The notes beneath the pieces are model-generated. The model had not been told where the DNA came from. It saw only the letters and a list, made by a program, of their open reading frames with translations, and did no database searches. This document shows, in pieces, positions 1-5,280 of a stretch of 5,280 nucleotides of DNA (the stretch's first letter is position 1; each line of letters begins with the position of its first letter). A program made the translations under genes and the position numbers. Source of the DNA: Phycisphaerales bacterium (lineage in GTDB: Bacteria; Planctomycetota; Phycisphaerae; Phycisphaerales; SM1A02); NCBI GenBank assembly GCA_007125255.1, contig SLDM01000471.1:1-5280 (forward strand). Direction: 5' to 3'.

Positions 1-1
1 C

Positions 2-1813
2 TATCTGCGCGATTTTCGGATCGCGTTCTCGCTCTACGAAGGTCTGGTCCGATGGGACAATCAAGACTTCTCCATCCTGCCCGCCGCGGCGGAATCATGG
101 CCCGAGATCTCCGCCGACGATCGGCAGTACACCTTCACGATCGGCCGTGATGCCCGCTGGTCCAACGGCGATCCCGTCACCGCCCACGACTTTCACTACA
201 GCGCTTTCCGGGCGCTCCTGCCGGAGACCGCGTCGTACTACACCAGCATGTTCTACGTCGTTGAGGGGGCGCGCGAGTTTCTCCAGTGGCGTGCGGATCA
301 ACTCGAACGCTTCTCCGGGAAAGCCGATCGCGCTCCGGAGGCGGCCGAGGCGCTCTGGCGCGACACGAAGGCCCGATTCCATGAGACCGTCGGCATCGAG
401 GTGCTCGATGACCGGACGATCCGGTACACGCTCGCTCAGCCCACGCCGTACGTGTTGGAACTCATGTGCCTGCCGATCTTCATGCCGGTTCACCGCCCGA
501 CGGTTGAGGGCTGGTCGCTGGACGATCAACGGCAGCAGCGCGCGGGCGAGTCCGGCTGGCATGCGATCGACCCGCCCTCGTTCGCGCAGCGATCCCGCCT
601 GGCGCTGAGTGCATCCACCGGCCGTGTCCAGTCGACGCACAACTGGGCGAAGGTCGGCACGCTCATCTCCAATGGCCCCCTTGCGCTCGATCGCTGGCGT
701 TTCCAGCGCGAGATGCGTCTGGAGATGAACCGGTACTACCACCGGCCGGAGCTCGTCCGCAGCCGGTCGGTCCTGATCAACGTGATCGATGATGCCAACA
801 CGGCGGTGCTCGCGTTCGCTTCGGGGGGCGCCGACTGGCTGCCGGATGTCGGCGTGGGCTACCAGCCGGACATGCTCGCGCAGCGGGCCAGGTACGTCCA
901 GCGGCACGCCTCGCAACTGACCGCGCTCGAGCAGGAGGGGCTCGAACCGCTCGATGCGATCTCCCACCTGCCGCCCCCCGCCCGCGATGAAAGACGGGAT
1001 CTGCACCAGTTTCCCGCGTTCGGCGTGGACTTTTACAGTTTCAACTGCCGGCCGGAACTGCCCGGCGGCCGGGCCAACCCGTTTGCCGAAGCCGCCGTCC
1101 GCCGCGCCTTTGTCAGGAGCGTGAACCGCGAAACCATCGTGCGCCAGGTGACGCGGCTGAACGAGCCGGTCCTGACGTCGCTCATTCCCCGCGGCGCGAT
1201 TCCCGGCTACCGCAACCCCGAAGGTGTCGGCTACGACCCCGCCCATGCGCGCCGGGAGCTTGAGGAGGCGGGCTGGATCGACCGCAACGGCGACGGGGTA
1301 CGCACCAACGAAGCGGGCGACGCGTTTCCCACCGTCGAAATTCTCTGGACGACCAACTCTCCGCGCTACCGCTGGATCTCGCTGGAACTCAAGTCGCAGT
1401 GGGAGCGTGAACTGGGCGTGCGGGTTGAACTGCGCGGCGTGGACACGCGGTTCTACCGCGAAGATCTGCGCACGGGAAACTTCATGATCGCGCGCGGTAC
1501 GTGGTACGGGGATTTCGGCGATCCCGTGACCTTCCTCAACCTCTGCCGCTCCGATGACGGGAACAACCATCGACGCTTCGCCAGCGCGTACGTGGATGAC
1601 CTGCTCGACCGGGCCGCGGCGGAGCGTGATCCCGAGGCGCGCTTCCGGCTGCTGGAGAAGTGTGAAGCTCACCTCTTCCAGGAAGAGGTGCCGATGCTCG
1701 TGATCTGTCAGCTCACGCAGACCCAGATGTTCGATCCTTCTCGTGTGCGCGGCATCAGTACCCATCCGCGCATGGTGCAGTACTTCTGGCAGGTCGAGGT
1801 GGACGGCGAATGA
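2..1813 (+). CDS. ABC transporter substrate-binding protein, oligopeptide/dipeptide type (5'-truncated)
   Basis: Extracytoplasmic solute-binding protein of the SBP_bac_5 (OppA/DppA) family, which captures peptides or similar solutes and delivers them to an OppBC-type membrane channel. The frame is open from the window edge, so the start and signal peptide lie upstream; 603 residues are visible. Numbering from the first whole codon, family landmarks are YEGLVRWD (12-19), WSNGDPVTAHDF (53-64), the YTLAQPTPY strand, SNGP (223-226) followed by RNRYY-like MNRYY, FPAFGVDFYSFN (337-348), the VRRAFVRSVNRETIV helix, GDFGDPVTFLNL (503-514) and the C-terminal RFRLLEKCEAHLFQEEVPML. Compared with typical OppA it seems to carry extra sequence at about 172-212 and 280-336. 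An internal ATG at 248 is not the start, because conserved sequence continues upstream of it. Its stop overlaps the permease start by ATGA. The family call is firm; the substrate is unknown and could be something other than peptides. Confidence 0.93.
   Translation, partial: YLRDFRIAFSLYEGLVRWDNQDFSILPAAAESWPEISADDRQYTFTIGRDARWSNGDPVTAHDFHYSAFRALLPETASYYTSMFYVVEGAREFLQWRADQLERFSGKADRAPEAAEALWRDTKARFHETVGIEVLDDRTIRYTLAQPTPYVLELMCLPIFMPVHRPTVEGWSLDDQRQQRAGESGWHAIDPPSFAQRSRLALSASTGRVQSTHNWAKVGTLISNGPLALDRWRFQREMRLEMNRYYHRPELVRSRSVLINVIDDANTAVLAFASGGADWLPDVGVGYQPDMLAQRARYVQRHASQLTALEQEGLEPLDAISHLPPPARDERRDLHQFPAFGVDFYSFNCRPELPGGRANPFAEAAVRRAFVRSVNRETIVRQVTRLNEPVLTSLIPRGAIPGYRNPEGVGYDPAHARRELEEAGWIDRNGDGVRTNEAGDAFPTVEILWTTNSPRYRWISLELKSQWERELGVRVELRGVDTRFYREDLRTGNFMIARGTWYGDFGDPVTFLNLCRSDDGNNHRRFASAYVDDLLDRAAAERDPEARFRLLEKCEAHLFQEEVPMLVICQLTQTQMFDPSRVRGISTHPRMVQYFWQVEVDGE
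1796..1800 (+). promoter_or_regulatory. Shine-Dalgarno-like site for the permease gene
   Basis: GAGGT lies nine bases before the ATG at 1810, inside the last codons of the binding-protein gene. Together with the ATGA stop/start overlap it supports this start and suggests coupled translation of the two transporter genes. Confidence 0.6.
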
Positions 1814-2766
1814 CCGCGCTGATTCTTCGACGCCTGATCCAGTTGCCGCTGATCCTGCTGGTCATTTACACCGTCACGTTCGTGCTTGCGTGGCTCGTTC
1901 CGGGCGATCCCCTGCAGCAGGATGAAGCGCGCCAGCCGCCCGAGGAGATCGCCCGCGCCATGCGCGAGCAGTACGCCCTCGATAGTCCGTGGCGGTTCTA
2001 CTGGGATTACCTCGGCAAGGCGAGCGGCGTGAGCTGGCTGATCGGGCGGCACGATCGCCCGCTCGATTTCGGGCCGAGCCTGCGGCACGAGAACTGGACC
2101 GTCAACGAGATCCTCCGCGCCAGCCTCCCCGTCTCGATCACGCTCGGCACCGCCGCCCTGGTCCTGGCCGTCTTCATCGGCGTCGGCGCGGGGGTGATCG
2201 GCAGCGTTCGGCCCGGGGGCTGGCTTGATGTCGGCTCGCTGCTCATCGCGCTGATCGGGATCAGCCTGCCGACGTTCGTCGTCGGCACCGCACTGCTCAT
2301 CGTTTTCGCGGTCTGGTTGCCGCTTGCGCCGATCGGCGGCTGGGGGGGCTGGTCACATCTGATCCTGCCCGCGCTCACACTCTCGCTGCCCTTTGCCGCG
2401 TACATCGCACGGCTGACCCGGTTCGGCATGATCGAACAGCTCCAGGCCGATTACATCCGGACCGCCCGCGCCAAGGGCGTGCGTGAGTGGAAGGTGGTTC
2501 TCAAGCATGCACTCAAGAACGCCTGCCTGCCGGTTCTGAGCTATCTCGGCCCGGCCGCCGCGGCCGCGCTCACCGGCTCCTTCGTCGTGGAAGTGGTCTT
2601 CGCGGTTCCGGGGATCGGTGTGCACTTCGTCGATTCGGTGCTCAGCAAGGACCTCACCCTGATGATGGGGATCGTGCTCGTCTATTCGACGATGCTGATC
2701 CTCTTCAACCTGGTGGTGGACGTGCTCTACGCCTGGGTCGACCCGCGCATCGAGCAGGGCCAGTGA
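1810..2766 (+). CDS. ABC transporter permease, OppB/DppB type
   Basis: Inner-membrane permease of the BPD_transp_1 family, forming half of the channel of a peptide ABC importer; its usual partners are an OppC permease and OppD/OppF ATPases. The 318 residues are close to the usual OppB length (just over 300). Visible parts: membrane segment 1 (about 9-30) ending in the VPGDP motif typical of OppB; a long external loop with FGPSLRHENWTVNEIL (87-102); hydrophobic segments at about 108-131, 141-168, 184-203, 243-265 and 285-307; and the EAA loop that contacts the ATPase, DYIRTARAKGVREWKVVLKH (214-233), ending in NACLPV. FAVPGIG (264-270) and the C-terminal YAWVDPRI are also family hallmarks. The start overlaps the upstream stop (ATGA) and has a GAGGT nine bases before it. 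Oddly, no oppC-like gene follows; the next gene is convergent, 52 bases away, with no convincing terminator hairpin in the gap. Confidence 0.96.
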   Translation: MTALILRRLIQLPLILLVIYTVTFVLAWLVPGDPLQQDEARQPPEEIARAMREQYALDSPWRFYWDYLGKASGVSWLIGRHDRPLDFGPSLRHENWTVNEILRASLPVSITLGTAALVLAVFIGVGAGVIGSVRPGGWLDVGSLLIALIGISLPTFVVGTALLIVFAVWLPLAPIGGWGGWSHLILPALTLSLPFAAYIARLTRFGMIEQLQADYIRTARAKGVREWKVVLKHALKNACLPVLSYLGPAAAAALTGSFVVEVVFAVPGIGVHFVDSVLSKDLTLMMGIVLVYSTMLILFNLVVDVLYAWVDPRIEQGQ

Positions 2767-2818
2767 AGCGGGGGTCATCCGCGGCGGGGGTCGCGCGGGC
2801 GGCCAGGATGAATCTCAC

Positions 2819-3760
2819 TCAACCGGCAAGCGGCGTCTCCCGCTTTTTCGCGCGGCAGAGCACGTTCTGAACGGTCAACTCCCGCGCCGAGTACTGCGCG
2901 TGGCGCTGGCGAATCTCCGGAGTCAGGCGATCGGCGCCTCGCGCACTGTCGATGGGAATCTCCTCCCAGTGGTAGATATCGAAGTAGCGATCGGTCAGGG
3001 CGCGAAGGTCATCCAGCCGGATGCGATTGAGCTTGGTCAGGAAGGCATGGCCGGGCGGCGGATCGAAGTCAAGATGCGCCCAGTCCACATAGTTCTTCTG
3101 CTGCTCATCGTCCGGATCGATCTCCGCGACCCACTTGGGGGGGCGATGGTGTCCGTTCCAGCAGTAGAAATTGTGGTGATTGAACAGCACTTCGCCATCG
3201 GGCCGAATTCGCTCCCACATTCCCGCAAACACCGTTTCAATATCAAGCAGATGCTCGGTCACATTGTGCAGAATGGCGAGATCAAAGGTCTGGTCCGCCG
3301 TGAAGACTTCGAACGTGCCCGGCACGATTGACACATTCGGAATCCGCTCCATCATCTCGCGCGGGGTCCAGCCGAAGCGGGACCACTCTTTCGCGCGCAG
3401 ATCCTTGGAGCGGTCACTGTCGAGATCGACCTTCGGATCCATCCCGGTGTACGTTCGGCAGCCGACCACGACGTAGCCGACGGCATGCAGACCGGTCCCG
3501 CAGCCGACGTCGAGGATGTCCTTGCCCCGGACGTCCTGCGCGATCTTGCGCGGCCAGGACAGGTAGCCGAACTCGACGGCGCGCTCGATCAGCTCCGCAT
3601 CGAAGTTCCGCTTGACCGCGCCTCCCTCGCCGTTGAAGTGGTAGAACGCCCGCTTGGCTTCGTCCGCATCCTCGTGAAATCGGGCGAGCATGCGTTTCTG
3701 CTCATCGACGAGCACGAGAGCGCGTTTGCGAAAGCCCGACAACGCCTTAAGTAGTCTCAT
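2819..3760 (-). CDS. Class I SAM-dependent methyltransferase
   Basis: A 313-residue protein with a Rossmann-type methyltransferase domain, expected to be cytoplasmic and to use S-adenosylmethionine; the acceptor is unknown. Motif I is ILDVGCGTG (82-90); the acidic residue after strand 2 is D108 in YTGMDPK; the motif IV region is FDLAILHNVTEHLLD (159-173); and RIRPDGEVLFNHHNFY (184-199) fits the following helix and strand. The N-terminal 75 residues look helical and charged (MRLLKALSGFRKRALVLVDE), and the C-terminal 110 residues (WAHLDFDPPPGHAF, then LDDLRALTDRYFDIYHWEEI) may form the substrate part. There is no Shine-Dalgarno site before the ATG. M24 is an alternative start but has no better site. 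It is divergent from a glycosyltransferase and convergent with the transporter genes, so it is probably its own transcription unit. A sugar, lipid or small-molecule acceptor is possible; the neighbouring glycosyltransferase hints at a glycan only by adjacency. Its GC content dips relative to its neighbours. Confidence 0.9.
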   Translation of the reverse strand: MRLLKALSGFRKRALVLVDEQKRMLARFHEDADEAKRAFYHFNGEGGAVKRNFDAELIERAVEFGYLSWPRKIAQDVRGKDILDVGCGTGLHAVGYVVVGCRTYTGMDPKVDLDSDRSKDLRAKEWSRFGWTPREMMERIPNVSIVPGTFEVFTADQTFDLAILHNVTEHLLDIETVFAGMWERIRPDGEVLFNHHNFYCWNGHHRPPKWVAEIDPDDEQQKNYVDWAHLDFDPPPGHAFLTKLNRIRLDDLRALTDRYFDIYHWEEIPIDSARGADRLTPEIRQRHAQYSARELTVQNVLCRAKKRETPLAG

Positions 3761-3767
3761 GGAGAGA

Positions 3768-3773
3768 AGTTTA
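3768..3773 (-). promoter_or_regulatory. Possible extended -10 element of the methyltransferase gene
   Basis: Read on the minus strand this is TGG followed by TAAACT, which matches the extended -10 pattern TGnTATAAT at the TG and at four of six hexamer bases. It ends seven bases before the ATG, so transcription would begin at or near the start codon, giving a leaderless message; this agrees with the lack of a Shine-Dalgarno site. There is no -35 match 17 bases further upstream (GGGGCA). This rests on a short match, so it is weak. Confidence 0.25.
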
Positions 3774-3780
3774 CCAGATG

Positions 3781-3808
3781 CCCCCCGGACTGCCCCCCCG
3801 GACTGCCC
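3781..3808. repeat. 13-base direct tandem repeat, two full copies plus a decayed one
   Basis: CCCCCCGGACTGC begins at 3781 and again at 3794, with the following CC also shared. A degenerate third copy (CCTCCGGGCCCC) may follow from 3807. The unit is not a multiple of three and lies outside the genes. Confidence 0.8.
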
Positions 3809-3824
3809 TCCGGGCCCCCTCCCC
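3781..3824 (-). promoter_or_regulatory. Potential G-quadruplex motif
   Basis: On the minus strand this holds five G-runs of three or more (opposite the plus-strand C-runs at 3781-3786, 3793-3799, 3806-3808, 3815-3819 and 3821-3824). They are separated by 6, 6, 6 and 1 bases, which fits the standard G3+N1-7 pattern. The G-rich strand is the sense strand of the methyltransferase and the template strand of the glycosyltransferase. The loops contain cytosines that could favour ordinary hairpins instead, and folding is not proven by pattern alone. Confidence 0.4.
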
Positions 3825-3829
3825 GGGGG

Positions 3830-3849
3830 GCGCCCGCCGCCGGGGGCGC
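3830..3849 (+). promoter_or_regulatory. GC hairpin just upstream of the glycosyltransferase start
   Basis: GCGCCC (3830-3835) and GGGCGC (3844-3849) are perfect inverted repeats around an 8-base loop, giving a six-pair all-GC stem. It ends ten bases before the ATG at 3860, where a ribosome-binding site would be expected, and no Shine-Dalgarno is present. If transcribed it could hinder initiation or bind a regulator. No U-run follows, so it is not an intrinsic terminator. Chance is plausible in such GC-rich sequence. Confidence 0.4.
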
Positions 3850-3859
3850 GGGTGTTACC

Positions 3860-5080
3860 ATGAACAGGATGTCCCGCGCACCCGCCACGCCTTCCGGGTC
3901 AGTCCCAACCGCGCCGCCGGAAGCACGGATTGTGTACGCCCACGACTGGCTGGTCGGTCGCCGGGGGGGCGAGCTGGTCCTTGATCGGATCGTGCAGCAG
4001 TTCGGGCCGGCCCCGCTCTACACGCTGGTGACCAATCGTCGACCGCTCACGGAAGCGATCGATTCGTGTGACGTTCGGCCCAGTTGGCTGCAGCGACTTC
4101 CCGGCGCGACCGGTGCGCTGCGTCGATGGATGCTGCCGCTCATGCCCGCTGCGGTCGGTTCACTCGAGGTCGCGCCGTGTGACCTCGTGATCTCGACGAG
4201 CTCCGCGGTGATGAAGTCTATTCGTCCTCCCGCCCACGTGCCGCATCTCTGCTATTGCCACAGCCCGGCCCGCTACTTCTGGGAGCAGACCGATGACTAT
4301 CGGGCCGGTTCCGGCGGGCGGCTGAGAGCGATGGGACTGAATGCGTGGCGCCCCTGGTTCCAGCGCTGGGATCGCCGCACCGCCGGCCGCGTCACCCGTT
4401 TTCTCGCCAACAGTCGGCATACCGCCGCCCGGATTCAGCGGGCCTACGGGCGTGAGGCGGCGGTGGTTCATCCGCCGGTCCGCACGGACTACTTCACGGT
4501 CGATCCGTCCGTGACGCGCGAATCGTGGTATCTCGTCGTGGCGGCGCTGGAGCCGTACAAGCGAACGCACCTTGTCGTGGAAGCGGCCAACCGACATGGA
4601 TTCTCCCTGAAGGTCGTCGGTACCGGTTCCCAGGAAGCGGCTCTGCGTCAGCTGGCGGGGCCGACCGTGGAGATGCTCGGGGGCGTCTCCGACGAGGAAG
4701 TCCTGAACCTCTATCGCCGCGCCCGGGCCCTGATCTTTCCGCAGCAGGAGGACTTCGGCATCGTTCCCGTGGAAGCGCAGGCCGCCGGTTGTCCCGTCAT
4801 CGCCTTCCGCGGCGGCGGGGCGCTGGATACGGTGACGGAAGCCACGGGAAGTTTCTTTACGGCTCCCGAACCGGATGCGATCCGGGACGCGGTCCGTTCG
4901 TTCGAGTCGAGGCAGTTCCGATCCGATGCGTGTCGGGTCAATGCGGAGCGGTTCTCCGAGGCGGCCTTCGACCGTGCCCTGGCGTGGCATGTGCGCGACC
5001 TGCTGCGCAACCACGCCGAACACCCGAACCGTTCGTCGAACGGATCCGCCGCCACCCCGCGCTCCGGGTGCGAAGAGTGA
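3860..5080 (+). CDS. Glycosyltransferase family 4, WbaZ-like
   Basis: A 406-residue retaining GT-B glycosyltransferase that moves a sugar from a nucleotide-sugar donor to a glycan or lipid-linked acceptor, typically in O-antigen or exopolysaccharide synthesis at the cytoplasmic face of the membrane. N-terminal acceptor domain: IVYAHDWLVGRRGGE (24-38), DLVISTSSAVMKSI (108-121) and CYCHSPARYFWE (131-142). C-terminal donor domain: LVVAALEPYKRTHLVVEAANR with the donor-phosphate lysine K234, VVGTGSQE (252-259), and EDFGIVPVE (297-305), the EX7E motif with E297 and E305, then AQAAGCPVIAF. Catalytic features appear intact. WbaZ-type members are often described as mannosyltransferases, but the donor cannot be read from sequence. 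The first 22 residues (rich in Pro, Ala, Ser, Thr) and the last 20 are not part of the fold; ATG at 3869 is an equally possible start, as neither has a Shine-Dalgarno. An amidohydrolase-like gene follows after 43 bases, so they may be co-transcribed. Confidence 0.94.
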   Translation: MNRMSRAPATPSGSVPTAPPEARIVYAHDWLVGRRGGELVLDRIVQQFGPAPLYTLVTNRRPLTEAIDSCDVRPSWLQRLPGATGALRRWMLPLMPAAVGSLEVAPCDLVISTSSAVMKSIRPPAHVPHLCYCHSPARYFWEQTDDYRAGSGGRLRAMGLNAWRPWFQRWDRRTAGRVTRFLANSRHTAARIQRAYGREAAVVHPPVRTDYFTVDPSVTRESWYLVVAALEPYKRTHLVVEAANRHGFSLKVVGTGSQEAALRQLAGPTVEMLGGVSDEEVLNLYRRARALIFPQQEDFGIVPVEAQAAGCPVIAFRGGGALDTVTEATGSFFTAPEPDAIRDAVRSFESRQFRSDACRVNAERFSEAAFDRALAWHVRDLLRNHAEHPNRSSNGSAATPRSGCEE

Positions 5081-5110
5081 CCCGAACTGCCAACGGCGGA
5101 GTACCCGCCT

Positions 5111-5114
5111 AGGA
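5111..5114 (+). promoter_or_regulatory. Weak Shine-Dalgarno-like AGGA
   Basis: AGGA stands nine bases before the ATG at 5124 and is the only purine-rich site in the 43-base gap after the glycosyltransferase. It mildly supports that start. Confidence 0.35.
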
Positions 5115-5123
5115 TCCCCCCGA

Positions 5124-5280
5124 ATGACGCGCAGCTCTGCCGAGATCGAAGGCGAATCGAAAACCGCGGGTTCACCCCGGCCGTCCAACCGGCTCGGGCT
5201 CGACTACGTCCGCGAGGCCGGGCGCCTCGGTGCCCCGCCGGCGCCGATTCTGGACGTTCATACGCACATCGGGGGAGTCA
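5124..5280 (+). CDS. Putative metal-dependent amidohydrolase, N-terminal fragment
   Basis: Only the first 52 residues are in the window; the frame is open at the right edge. The diagnostic part is PILDVHTHIGG at 41-51, where H46 and H48 form the HxH pair that ends strand 1 of the TIM barrel and binds metal in the amidohydrolase superfamily; the sequence is most like Amidohydrolase_2 (decarboxylase/hydrolase) proteins. TatD-type or PHP-type metallohydrolases have similar openings and cannot be excluded. The 40 residues before the motif are polar at first (SSAEIEGESKTAGSPRPSN), then LGLDYVREAGRLGAP, which is longer than usual for families where HxH lies near the N-terminus. The start may therefore be further downstream, although no other ATG precedes the motif. 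The substrate is unknown. It runs in the same direction as the glycosyltransferase, 43 bases behind it. Confidence 0.65.
   Translation, partial: MTRSSAEIEGESKTAGSPRPSNRLGLDYVREAGRLGAPPAPILDVHTHIGGV

Larger units (their letters stand above)
3761..3859. other. Divergent intergenic region, very C/G-rich
   Basis: This 99-base gap separates the starts of the methyltransferase (minus) and the glycosyltransferase (plus), so it should hold both promoters. From 3781 to 3850 it is almost only C and G, with a 13-base tandem repeat, a minus-strand G-run cluster and a GC hairpin. The only AT-containing parts are 3761-3780, next to the methyltransferase start, and GTTA at 3854-3857. I see no good sigma70-type promoter for the glycosyltransferase. 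Confidence 0.7.

Noticed and set aside
147..608. Plus-strand 153-codon frame overlapping the start of the binding-protein fragment.
   Set aside because: It is Arg/Ser-rich out-of-frame reading of a conserved SBP_bac_5 segment and has no homologous features.
95..1765. A 556-codon open frame on the minus strand opposite the binding-protein gene.
   Set aside because: It lies entirely inside a gene with clear family motifs, its translation is rich in Arg, Val, Gly and Pro without recognisable domains, and long antisense frames are expected in GC-rich coding DNA.
2353..2778. Minus-strand open frame with a His/Asp/Glu-rich translation opposite the permease.
   Set aside because: The charged composition is the expected antisense of hydrophobic membrane codons; no ribosome site or domain is seen.
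2767..2818. Possible terminator between the convergent permease and methyltransferase genes.
   Set aside because: Only a four-pair stem (GCGG at 2768-2771 with CCGC at 2779-2782) is found and there is no T-run on either strand.
2900..3331. Plus-strand open frame of 143 codons opposite the methyltransferase.
   Set aside because: The minus strand carries the SAM-binding motif and the other methyltransferase motifs; this frame shows none.
4160..5188. A 342-codon minus-strand open frame opposite the glycosyltransferase.
   Set aside because: The opposite strand has intact GT4 motifs over the same span, while this frame is Arg/Gly-rich with no domain, so it is a shadow.

Overview
This is a GC-rich stretch of bacterial chromosome holding five protein-coding genes; the first and last run off the window. 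There are no RNA genes, mobile elements, CRISPR arrays or phage genes that I can see. The GC richness, the frequent lack of Shine-Dalgarno sites, and a large peptide-binding protein with insertions would fit a planctomycete-like (perhaps Phycisphaerae-type) environmental bacterium. That placement is a guess, because no marker gene is present.

Layout. Left block (2-2766, plus strand): the 3' part of an oligopeptide/dipeptide ABC-transporter solute-binding protein (OppA/DppA type). It is translationally coupled by an ATGA overlap to an OppB/DppB-type inner-membrane permease. The second permease (OppC) and the ATPases (OppD/F) do not follow. Instead the transporter block meets a convergent gene after only 52 bases.

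Middle block: a class I SAM-dependent methyltransferase on the minus strand (3760-2819). Its core is less GC-rich than the genes on either side. A 99-base, extremely C/G-rich divergent spacer (3761-3859) separates it from the right-hand genes. The spacer carries a 13-base tandem repeat, a potential G-quadruplex on the minus strand and a GC hairpin directly upstream of the next gene.

Right block (3860-5280, plus strand): a GT4-family glycosyltransferase of the WbaZ-like type. It is followed after 43 bases by the start of a putative metal-dependent amidohydrolase, cut off just after its HxH metal motif.

How they work together: the binding protein and permease form part of a peptide importer. 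The glycosyltransferase, and possibly the divergent methyltransferase, may act on a cell-surface polysaccharide, but that link rests on adjacency only. I found no convincing new multi-gene system. The most unusual local features are the divergent spacer, the transporter operon without a following oppC, and the compositional dip in the methyltransferase.
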